NCBI GenBank assembly: GCA_964580255.1
Contig: CAZOJX010000080.1
Coordinates: 1 to 8,571, forward strand
Direction: 5' to 3'
DNA length: 8,571 nt
Origin: HGM12587 sp964580255
Lineage (GTDB): Bacteria > Bacillota > Clostridia > Lachnospirales > Lachnospiraceae
Position 1 is the first letter of the stretch, and each line of letters opens with the position of its first letter. A model generated the notes under the pieces. It was not told the DNA's origin. It was given only the letters and a program-made list of their open reading frames with translations, and ran no database searches. Both the position numbers and the translations under genes were made by a program. Of this stretch, positions 1-5,963 are shown piece by piece.

Positions 1-151
1 CTTGTATCTGATTTTCACATTCAAATAATAATTGAATAGTGAATGGTTCTCTTTTATAAATTTTTGCTTTATTTTGTTTTAATAACTTCCTTGCCTTTGC
101 TTCTTTGCAAGGCATTAAAGGTTTTCCTTCAATATTTAATACATATACCAT
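1..151 (-). CDS. iscB: IscB/IsrB-family OMEGA nuclease, N-terminal part (cut by window edge)
   Basis: Fifty codons are visible before the window ends, starting at an ATG (151-149) with AGGAGGT (167-161) nine bases upstream. The peptide starts MVYVLNIEGKPLMPCKEAKA and continues with ARKLLKQNKAKIY and KREPFTIQLLF. This matches the N-terminal PLMP/RRXRR domain of IscB and IsrB: a short beta strand, the PLMP signature, a basic ARKLLK..KAK helix and the R-x-PFTIQL strand. IscB proteins are RNA-guided nucleases of IS200/IS605-like transposons and relatives of the Cas9 ancestor. They use an omegaRNA encoded just upstream, and such a region is present here. The RuvC parts, bridge helix and HNH are outside the window, so IscB (with HNH) cannot be separated from IsrB (without). 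The family call is firm. Activity and completeness cannot be judged. Confidence 0.92.
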   Translation of the reverse strand, partial: MVYVLNIEGKPLMPCKEAKARKLLKQNKAKIYKREPFTIQLLFECENQIQ

Positions 152-476
152 GTCTTTAAGACCTCCTATATGTTAGAGTAATGTAGCCTTAGACAATGTT
201 ATATAAGGTTTTGTATAAGCAACACCGTTCCTACCACTCAGAACTGTTTAATCACTTACCTTAGAGCAGTGGACTAGGCTAAATATCCACTGGTAACTAT
301 ATATTCTTATATAACGTAGTTCTTAAAGAACTTAGTCTAGTCAACTAGTGGCTTTTGCAAGCCACGTACCTTTAGATGCGTGGTAGTTGACGATTATTTC
401 TCCTTTTGTTCCATTTTGTTTTTGTTGGTATATAAGAGAGTCGGAGACATCCAACTCTCTAACGTGTAGTCCTAAG
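152..476 (-). ncRNA. Candidate omegaRNA (HEARO-type) of the adjacent IscB/IsrB
   Basis: IscB omegaRNAs lie directly 5' of the nuclease ORF, carry the guide at their 5' end and run up to the start codon. On the minus strand this region is noncoding and highly structured. The first hairpin (460-435) is an 11-bp stem, AGAGAGUUGGA/UCCGACUCUCU, with a UGUC loop; one pair is U-G in minus-strand RNA but would be A-C in plus-strand RNA, so it favours this strand. Next is a branched domain closed by 340-347/384-391 (8 bp) that contains a perfect 7-bp hairpin at 348-365. Then come a bulged hairpin at 295-321 and a 7-bp hairpin at 267-292. The loop of the last (273-282) complements 332-341 with one mismatch, a possible pseudoknot. 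By family convention the guide would be about 476-461, just outside the first hairpin. The boundaries are inferred, and one alternative stem in the branched domain (362-368/377-383) fits the plus strand better. Confidence 0.72.
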
Positions 477-925
477 ACATCCACAGCAATTGCAAAAATA
501 CACAGAACCGCTAAGATTAGTAGCGATGGAATCTATTGGCTATTTAGCTCCATTCCGAGACTTAAATAGTCATATGTTTACCAACATGAGCATTAAAGTT
601 CGCATTTATGGCTGCGTGCACCACCTACAATTTATATTCTCGCTAAGTAGGATAGAAGCGATAAATCTCTGTTCTGTGTTTTAATATTTTTAGTTGTACA
701 CTAAGGTAGTACCTCTCCATATATTTTTGCCACATATAAAGCCTGTGGCAAGGCATTGTAATGTATCAACGTTGTCCATATTTATATCCCGTATTGGAAT
801 CATAACGGTGAAGGTACTTGCGACATCTCAGCTTTCTCCTTCATTAGTTCTCTTTTCAGACCTTGAAAAAAGCCTTATTTTTCAAGGTTTTTTCAAGGTA
901 AAAATCGCTGAATGTATCAAAAAAC
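477..925. other. Noncoding, stem-loop-rich interval between polymerase gene and omegaRNA
   Basis: No ORF here looks like a protein; the plus-strand frames of 64 and 91 codons have no start context or recognisable family. Several stem-loops are visible: 509-513/521-525 (CGCTA/TAGCG), 640-644/657-661 (TCGCT/AGCGA, starting with the same CGCTAAG string as the first), 727-733/745-751 (TTGCCAC/GTGGCAA) and 809-814/838-843 (TGAAGG/CCTTCA), then the strong hairpin at 860-888. It could be a structured RNA, a decayed transposon end, or a longer 5' part of the omegaRNA transcript. I do not recognise a known RNA family. Confidence 0.4.
860..893 (+). terminator. Strong hairpin plus T-run; terminator-like on the plus strand
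   Basis: An 11-bp perfect stem (ACCTTGAAAAA, 860-870, with TTTTTCAAGGT, 878-888) encloses a 7-base loop and overlaps TTTTTT at 888-893, the form of an intrinsic terminator read left to right. A second TTTTTTCAAGG copy at 888-898 can pair with the same left arm, so two folds compete. No plus-strand gene is seen upstream of it. It sits about 30 bp past the polymerase stop codon and may also limit minus-strand readthrough, but on that strand the T-run falls inside the stem. Confidence 0.55.
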
Positions 926-3562
926 TCATAGTTTTTCGTGAAAACATTGCAAAAAACACTTCGGATTGACTTCAAAAAGAACTTTTAAAAGCAATGATTT
1001 ATTAGAGTTAAGGTTGGTTTTTAGCATTTTATTGCGAGTTACATCAGGCGTTATCATAAAAGCCCTATCAATCAACCATGACATTAATCCAATGTAATTA
1101 CTTGAAATGGTTATACTGCGTATATTGCTTACCAATTCTTCAAAATCGCTTCTCAATAATAAATAGTCATTTTCGCTATCATGACCGTAAGAATCTTTTT
1201 TTGCATTCTGCTCATACAGTTGCAAAGAATATTTACCTATCAGTTCTTCAACCTTTTTACAAGTTCTTCTATTTACGGTTAATTCATTTTTAATAAAAAA
1301 ACTTGACATTTGTAATGTAGAAGTAGAAGGTTTATACTCTCTAAAATTTAAGCTGTACAAATAATTCATAGGACAAATTAAATCTTTATTAATATTGCTT
1401 TTATTAAACCCGCTTTTTATTATCTGCCAAAATAAAGGATATTTATAAGTTTTTATGTTCATATCTTTTTTAATACGTTTTATTTCCTCTGTTAAATCAA
1501 TATCAAATCTGCGTTTTGCGTTATCGATTGCACATTGAGCCAAAACACTTAAAATACAAACATAATTACTAAATTTCTCATCTTCAAAATTACATTCGTA
1601 TGTTTGGGCAATTTGAGCTAAATTGCTAGATTCTCCAATATCTGTTTGAGATTTCGCAAGATTATTATCAATTAATGCATAGTCATCCATTGTGTTGTGA
1701 TACTTATTTGTCTCTTTTGGAATATTATTCACAATAGTTTGACAATTAAGATAACATTTTCTTGCATGTTCTACTATATCTTCCTGATTGGTAACATATT
1801 GGAAGTCTGAATCTTGATCTGCCCCATTATTTCTATCTTGAAAATCTGTTCCAATCATATTAACTGCAAGTATTTGTTTTCCAAAATTAAAATATTTCTT
1901 GAAACGTTCGTCATAAATATTATGCATATAAGAAAGGTTATATTTACCATTGAACGGGCTTCTAAAACCTGCTAAATATTCTCCGTCATCAAATCTCTCT
2001 GTATAACACTGAATAGTATTTTTTTCAAAACAAAATGTATTATCACTATCAACAATATCTTGATTGCCTGTTGCACCATATAACAGCATTGCATAAGGGG
2101 AACCTACAATTGTTAAATTATCTGCGTTTTGTATAATTTTTCCACATTTCATATTTAAAATATATGTTTTTATGATAGTTTTCTTTCTATCTCTAAAATA
2201 CTTGCTTCTAACAAAATCTGGATTATGTTCGCATAATGCAACTAATACATCATAATCATTTGAAAAGTTACTATTCTTACGAAGATATTCTAAAAAAACT
2301 TCATCGTTTGTTTTTAAATCTACAACATAATCGTAACTTTTCTTGACGACATTTTTCATAATATCCACATCAAGTGAATTAACCATTTGATAACTCATTT
2401 TTTGTACTGAACCCAATTTACTTGGATGAGCAGTTTTTACAATTCCAAACATACAGTTATTTTCATATACCTTTTCGCACCAATAATCGTATGAAACTCC
2501 AAATTTCAACCATTTTACAGCGTTATCTGTTGTAATTAATTCAATGTCTTTTACATAATGTTCATTTCCAAACATATCTTTAACGGTGGCAGAGTAGTAG
2601 TTGTCGCCAAAATAATCTTTGAAAAATTTCTGGATATTTGTGTTGAAAGCAGCCATCTTGCAAAAATGATGTCTTAACAAAATATACCCGCTTCCCCAAT
2701 CCGGGAAAATACTACTGTCTATTAAAGCCTGTCCATCAAATAAAGTATTTTTTAATTCGTAATCATTTATACGTTTTGCAAAACAGTGCTTATTTTCATC
2801 CGTTTCAACACTTATCACATTTGTCTTAAAGAATCTATCTACGTCTTTTAGTATTAAAATGTTTTTGGGATTAATTTTAATTCTTCCGACTATTCCACTG
2901 GCAACAAGCGGAGCATAGGCACTCAATTCGACAATCATTGGATTTTCTTCATTCGGTTCAATACCCATATATAAAAACTTACGAGCCTTTTTGTATAATT
3001 TATCTCTAATGAACATGCATGAACCTTTTTTTGCTTTGCCTGTACTTCTAAACAACATTTTATAATGAATTGTCTCTTTTTTCTTTATGTTACCATTTCT
3101 GTCACGAGTAATATATTCAACATCAACACCATTGTTGTAATATAACTTTCTGATTTCTTCATTTGATAATTCTTGATATTTTTTTCTGTTATTATGTGCT
3201 TCATCCAATAAAGCAGAAATTTTTTCTCGTTTGTTCTTTGTCTTGTCTATCAAATGTTTGTCATTCCGTATATTTGCAACTCTATACTCTTTTTTTGCAT
3301 TACTAGCAACTTTACGAAGATGAGTGAGTTCTTTTTCATAAGAACGTGATCCAAAATTAAATTCCAAACATATAATGTCTCTAGTCGATTCATCTTTCCA
3401 AACCTTCATCCCATTCTCTTTTAAAAAATCACAAAACAAACTATTTGTAAACATAGCGTCCTTATATTCATAATGATCACGTACTCCATTATTATATTCG
3501 AATAGGGTACTAGCCTCTATGTTTTTTATTTTTAAACCGTATTCGCTGATATCTGTCACCAC
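926..3562 (-). CDS. Single-polypeptide two-barrel RNA polymerase-like protein (RdRP-core/YonO superfamily)
   Basis: This 878-residue protein is predicted to polymerise RNA. Seen: DGQALIDSSIFP (276-287) and LLRHHFCK (295-302, candidate catalytic Lys302) match the DG...QxRxxxxKG region of the first double-psi barrel. AGFRSPFNGK (531-540), GKQILAVN (561-568) and ADQDSD (581-586) match the second barrel, where RNA polymerases have R-x-P, a strand and DxDGD; D582, D584 and D586 would bind the catalytic metal, with Ser replacing Gly. SNLAQIAQTY (646-655) and LAQCAIDNAK (674-683) match the helices after the motif, ending in the D-x-x-K of cellular RdRPs. A charged, coiled-coil-like segment lies near 75-140. 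It is the last gene of the small-gene cluster. The GTG start directly follows the TAG of the upstream ORF in the same frame; AGGTGG overlaps it, so the exact start is uncertain. Whether the template is DNA (as for YonO) or RNA is unknown. Confidence 0.8.
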   Translation of the reverse strand: MVTDISEYGLKIKNIEASTLFEYNNGVRDHYEYKDAMFTNSLFCDFLKENGMKVWKDESTRDIICLEFNFGSRSYEKELTHLRKVASNAKKEYRVANIRNDKHLIDKTKNKREKISALLDEAHNNRKKYQELSNEEIRKLYYNNGVDVEYITRDRNGNIKKKETIHYKMLFRSTGKAKKGSCMFIRDKLYKKARKFLYMGIEPNEENPMIVELSAYAPLVASGIVGRIKINPKNILILKDVDRFFKTNVISVETDENKHCFAKRINDYELKNTLFDGQALIDSSIFPDWGSGYILLRHHFCKMAAFNTNIQKFFKDYFGDNYYSATVKDMFGNEHYVKDIELITTDNAVKWLKFGVSYDYWCEKVYENNCMFGIVKTAHPSKLGSVQKMSYQMVNSLDVDIMKNVVKKSYDYVVDLKTNDEVFLEYLRKNSNFSNDYDVLVALCEHNPDFVRSKYFRDRKKTIIKTYILNMKCGKIIQNADNLTIVGSPYAMLLYGATGNQDIVDSDNTFCFEKNTIQCYTERFDDGEYLAGFRSPFNGKYNLSYMHNIYDERFKKYFNFGKQILAVNMIGTDFQDRNNGADQDSDFQYVTNQEDIVEHARKCYLNCQTIVNNIPKETNKYHNTMDDYALIDNNLAKSQTDIGESSNLAQIAQTYECNFEDEKFSNYVCILSVLAQCAIDNAKRRFDIDLTEEIKRIKKDMNIKTYKYPLFWQIIKSGFNKSNINKDLICPMNYLYSLNFREYKPSTSTLQMSSFFIKNELTVNRRTCKKVEELIGKYSLQLYEQNAKKDSYGHDSENDYLLLRSDFEELVSNIRSITISSNYIGLMSWLIDRAFMITPDVTRNKMLKTNLNSNKSLLLKVLFEVNPKCFLQCFHEKL

Positions 3563-3895
3563 CTATTCAGTTAGTAAATTATATAAGTCGTCAAAAGTGG
3601 ATAGTGGTATATTTTTCCCATATTCATCTTTAACAAATCCTTCTTTATATTTTTTTCCAAAATCTAATTCAAAACAGAAGTAGCTAATCCATTCATTAAT
3701 ATCCTTTTCTCCAAAAATCTTATGTAAAAGCTTAATAGTAGTATCAATACAATCTGGTTGATATATATATCCGTCAGCTCCATTTTTAGAAAAATAATTA
3801 TTTAAACCTTCTTGATACTTATAAGTTTTTTTAACGTTTTCCATAATTTCATTAAAATATTCTCTTGTAATTATTTCTTTAATAATCAAATACAT
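3563..3895 (-). CDS. Conserved phage-type hypothetical protein, 110 aa
   Basis: This small acidic soluble protein has no signal peptide or membrane segment. Its central part, GADGYIYQPDCIDTTIKLL followed by NEWISYFCFELDFGKKY and ending IPLSTFDDLYNLL, has the look of a small family I associate with phages and mobile elements of Firmicutes; I know no function for it. It lies between the zinc-binding 82-aa gene (60 bp gap) and the polymerase gene (no gap). The ATG at 3895 is only one base from AGGAG (3901-3897), too close for efficient initiation. TTG at 3889 is seven bases away and is the more likely start, which removes two residues. Its TAG stop (3565-3563) is immediately followed, in the same frame, by the GTG of the polymerase ORF. 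Confidence 0.72.
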   Translation of the reverse strand: MYLIIKEIITREYFNEIMENVKKTYKYQEGLNNYFSKNGADGYIYQPDCIDTTIKLLHKIFGEKDINEWISYFCFELDFGKKYKEGFVKDEYGKNIPLSTFDDLYNLLTE

Positions 3896-3955
3896 TCTCC
3901 TCTCTAAGCCCTTGAAAATTTTCTATTTTGTGTTTATTCCGTTATATGCCAATCT

Positions 3956-4204
3956 TTATCCATCCACCGAATATTGGTCATCCTCACATTCCATAAGCTT
4001 CACCTCATATCCCAAAAACGCAACCATATCTTTTATGGTCGGGCAATCCAAATGTATAAACTCGCCATCATCATTCTCAACATATTCATCGCCATCATAA
4101 ATTCCTTCGCCGCAAATAGAGCAGTAATGAGTAAATTTTGGTTCAGATGCGTTAGGACATGAACTGGGATGCCCAATTGTCCAATAACAATATTCGCAAG
4201 GCAT
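3956..4204 (-). CDS. Small zinc-binding (treble-clef/zinc-ribbon-like) phage-type protein, 82 aa
   Basis: Two metal-binding patterns are visible: C3-x2-C6 at the N-terminus with C16 further on, and C28-x2-C31...H51-x2-C54 (CSICGEGI...HLDC), which is treble-clef or LIM-like. The C-terminus (KDMVAFLGYEVK, then acidic) is typical of short zinc proteins in Firmicutes phages. Such proteins often bind nucleic acid or another protein; the partner cannot be told from sequence. The ATG overlaps the stop of the upstream 119-aa gene by one base (TAATG), which implies translational coupling in one operon. Confidence 0.75.
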   Translation of the reverse strand: MPCEYCYWTIGHPSSCPNASEPKFTHYCSICGEGIYDGDEYVENDDGEFIHLDCPTIKDMVAFLGYEVKLMECEDDQYSVDG

Positions 4205-4563
4205 TATTTTTTACCTAAACTTTCCCTTTCAAAAATTTCGTTAGCAGTATCAAAACATTTCAAATAGTAATCAAATCTTTGAATGTAATAATCAAAAAAT
4301 CCTTCAGATAGAAGATTGGAAACGTATTTTAAAATTTCTTTATTAATTGTTTTATAATCCGCCTCAAACTGCACAGATTCTGCTTTTTCAATTAAATCCC
4401 ACTTTTCAACGGTATTTTCTTTTAAACGAAATTCAACATTGTAATTGTTTGCTTCACTATTCCAAATCTTAATTGCAATGACTGTATATCCATTATGTAA
4501 ATCAATGGTTAAAATATCTCTGCACCCTTTATATGTTTCATATACTAATTTTTTATAATTCAT
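4204..4563 (-). CDS. Conserved phage-type hypothetical protein, 119 aa
   Basis: The start is clear: AGGAGGA (4577-4571) lies seven bases before ATG (4563-4561). The protein looks like one compact alpha/beta domain, with ETYKGCRDILTI and GYTVIAIKIW near the N-terminus, then KWDLIEKAESVQF, and the helical ending LLSEGFFDYYIQRFDYYLKCFDTANEIFE. It has no membrane segment and no metal or nucleotide motif. I recognise the general type from Firmicutes phage and plasmid genomes, always as a protein of unknown function. It overlaps the next gene by one base and follows the 66-aa ORF by 17 bp, so it is cotranscribed with the genes leading to the polymerase. Confidence 0.75.
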   Translation of the reverse strand: MNYKKLVYETYKGCRDILTIDLHNGYTVIAIKIWNSEANNYNVEFRLKENTVEKWDLIEKAESVQFEADYKTINKEILKYVSNLLSEGFFDYYIQRFDYYLKCFDTANEIFERESLGKK

Positions 4564-4580
4564 ATTTTTATCCTCCTGTT

Positions 4581-4781
4581 TTAAACCTCAATATTTCTTG
4601 ACTTTATATTCGTCTCGCATTGTCTATCAAAACGCCAATCAGATGCTATTCTTCTTGCAATAGACGATTCTTTCTGTACTTTCCCACAATAATTAGTATC
4701 AAAATCTGAAAAATTAATAATCCCTCCAAATGTATTGTGGTCAATATAGCTTTTAGTCTTGTTATTTCCTGTTTCTGTCAT
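4581..4781 (-). CDS. Small hypothetical protein, 66 aa
   Basis: The ORF starts with ATG at 4781 after AAGGAGA (4800-4794), a strong but distant site (about 13 bases from AGGAG to ATG, across a T-run). The same AAAGGAGATTTTTT context precedes the DUF3825 gene. The protein is polar: a HNTFGGIINFSDFDTNYCG segment, then a basic SSIARRIASDWRFDRQC segment. I recognise no domain. It is first in the cluster of small genes, 17 bp before the 119-aa gene. The main reasons to accept it are the ribosome binding site and the tight fit to its neighbour. Confidence 0.5.
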   Translation of the reverse strand: MTETGNNKTKSYIDHNTFGGIINFSDFDTNYCGKVQKESSIARRIASDWRFDRQCETNIKSRNIEV

Positions 4782-4804
4782 AAATAAAAAAAATCTCCTT
4801 TCAG

Positions 4805-4833
4805 TTTATAAAAATTTTTAAGTTTTTCTTCAA
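4805..4833 (-). promoter_or_regulatory. Possible promoter for the small-gene/polymerase cluster
   Basis: On the minus strand TTGAAG (4833-4828) is followed after 17 bases by TATAAA (4810-4805). Four and five bases respectively match the sigma-70/SigA consensus. The predicted start, near 4798, would fall inside the Shine-Dalgarno of the 66-aa ORF, giving almost no leader, so either initiation is slightly upstream or that ORF is not served by this promoter. It lies in the 148-bp gap after the Rep-like gene, where a new transcript would be expected. Confidence 0.4.
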
Positions 4834-4929
4834 AATAGATTGTTTAATAGCTATATACTAATATTCTCTGTTTACTGAGAAATTTATATGAAATGTTGTG
4901 AGATAAAGTTGATGAGATTTTTGATATGT

Positions 4930-5733
4930 TTAATTGAATCTGTAATTCCCATTTTTAGTTGGATAGAATTCGTTGACTTCGTAAATTTTTAACATTTTAT
5001 CTAAAGCCCATTCAATTTCTTGTTTATATCCCTCTTTATTTAATACATATATATTTGGAACATTCTTTGGTGGTTTTGATTTGTCTGGTTGTATGCTGCC
5101 CACTTCTTTTTTTATAAGTAAAGCATCATGTGTTTCTGATGAATTAGTTAAGTATTCAATAGATTGATTGATAGTATCTTTCGACATGGCTAATTCTTTT
5201 GCCATACTTTCAATACTTTTAAAAAAAGCTTCTGGAATATCTTTTGGATTGCTGCATTCAGAATCATTGTCTTGCTTTCTACGACAACCTATGTATGAAT
5301 TGATATAAAGAAATGCCATTAATATATTCTCTTTGTTTAATGAGCTATCTGCCATCATAATTGTATCAAATTGAGAAGTTGTGATTTTTGTGAACTTGTC
5401 AGAATAATCAAAGTTTTCAGGAATGATTTTAATTTCAATCCCTGTATCATAAGATAAAGAATCTAAATCTTGCTTGACTTCAATCATTTTGTTATTAATC
5501 ATGTACTCCAAAACGTCTAAAATCTCATAGACAGCTTTTGGTTTGTTTTTATTTGTTTTATAACCATAAAAATTTAAAACTTTACGAATTGTTATCCAAC
5601 TGTAATCCTCATATGATCTATATTTGTCAATGAGAATATAAGTGATGTAGAATTTTCTACTAACTCCAAACTTAGTTTTTATATTTCCTTGGATGTATTC
5701 ATTTGGAAATCTAGTAAAATATTCTGTTTTCAT
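4930..5733 (-). CDS. Winged-helix replication-initiator-like DNA-binding protein, 267 aa
   Basis: The N-terminal 22-88 region (RKFYITYILIDKY, WITIRKVLNFYGYK, YEILDVLEYMINNKMIEV) reads as a winged helix like those of plasmid and phage replication or replisome-organiser proteins. A second helix-turn-helix is visible at 174-195 (SIESMAKELAMSKDTINQSI). A conserved-looking PPKNVPNIYVLNKEGY (221-236) follows, then a C-terminal helix. No catalytic nickase or ATPase motif is seen, so it would act by binding DNA. The double palindrome 50-120 bp upstream is a plausible binding site, as origin or autoregulatory operator. The ATG (5733) has no close Shine-Dalgarno; AGGAGGG lies 22 bases upstream, at 5762-5756. 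A transcriptional-regulator role is the main alternative. Confidence 0.62.
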   Translation of the reverse strand: MKTEYFTRFPNEYIQGNIKTKFGVSRKFYITYILIDKYRSYEDYSWITIRKVLNFYGYKTNKNKPKAVYEILDVLEYMINNKMIEVKQDLDSLSYDTGIEIKIIPENFDYSDKFTKITTSQFDTIMMADSSLNKENILMAFLYINSYIGCRRKQDNDSECSNPKDIPEAFFKSIESMAKELAMSKDTINQSIEYLTNSSETHDALLIKKEVGSIQPDKSKPPKNVPNIYVLNKEGYKQEIEWALDKMLKIYEVNEFYPTKNGNYRFN

Positions 5734-5755
5734 TTTCGAATTGATAATAATTCAT
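5711..5755 (-). other. Possible 14-codon leader ORF overlapping the Rep-like start
   Basis: The best ribosome binding site upstream of the Rep-like gene (AGGAGGG, 5762-5756) directly abuts an ATG that opens a 14-codon frame (MNYYQFENENRIFY, stop TAG 5713-5711). This frame overlaps the Rep-like start codon in another register. It could couple or limit translation of the Rep-like gene, but zero spacing is unfavourable and the frame may be chance. Confidence 0.25.
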
Positions 5756-5778
5756 CCCTCCTTTTATTGTACGAGCGT

Positions 5779-5854
5779 TCGGTAAACAAGGTTCAGACCT
5801 TGTTTGTTTTTCTAAAATTGAAATTTTGACAAGGTTCAGACCTTGTTTGCCGAA
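5779..5854. repeat. Double palindrome (two hairpins inside a larger inverted repeat)
   Basis: ACAAGGTTCAGACCTTGT occurs twice, at 5786-5803 and 5829-5846, each a 7-bp inverted repeat around TCAG (nine bp in the left copy, AAACAAGGT/ACCTTGTTT). The outer arms TTCGGTAAACAAGG (5779-5792) and CCTTGTTTGCCGAA (5841-5854) are complementary except for one position, so the whole block is also one large inverted repeat. It sits just upstream of the Rep-like gene and 110 bp beyond the antirepressor gene. The position suits an origin or autoregulatory operator. The left copy is followed on the plus strand by TTTGTTTTTCT and could also terminate a plus-strand transcript. Coordinates are directly visible; the function is inferred. 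Confidence 0.8.
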
Positions 5855-5963
5855 CTGAATTAAGATATACACCTATTTAATAAGACAGACATATTACTCG
5901 CAATTAAAAATTGCTTCGTTAAAAATAATTCTTATTTATCTATTAGACATTTGCATTTGAATT

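Noticed and set aside
152..860. Group I or group II intron
   Set aside because: I could not find a domain V-like hairpin, a GUGYG 5' end or group I core elements. The adjacent PLMP protein explains the structure better as an omegaRNA.
387..969. Plus-strand frames of 60, 64 and 91 codons as genes
   Set aside because: No ribosome binding sites, no recognisable family, and they cover the structured omegaRNA region and stem-loops.
1078..1293. Plus-strand 71-codon frame
   Set aside because: It is antisense to the polymerase gene, with no start context.
926..3895. TAG recoded to glutamine as the default reading
   Set aside because: The supported genes end normally with TAA, TGA or TAG, and the 110-aa protein appears complete, so recoding is kept only as a question.
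3912..4162. Plus-strand frames of 62 codons
   Set aside because: Both are antisense to the small zinc-protein gene, whose cysteine pattern and coupled start support the minus strand.
5784..5811. Left palindrome as purely a plus-strand terminator
   Set aside because: It has a following T-run, but no plus-strand gene precedes it, and its duplication in a larger inverted repeat points to a DNA site.
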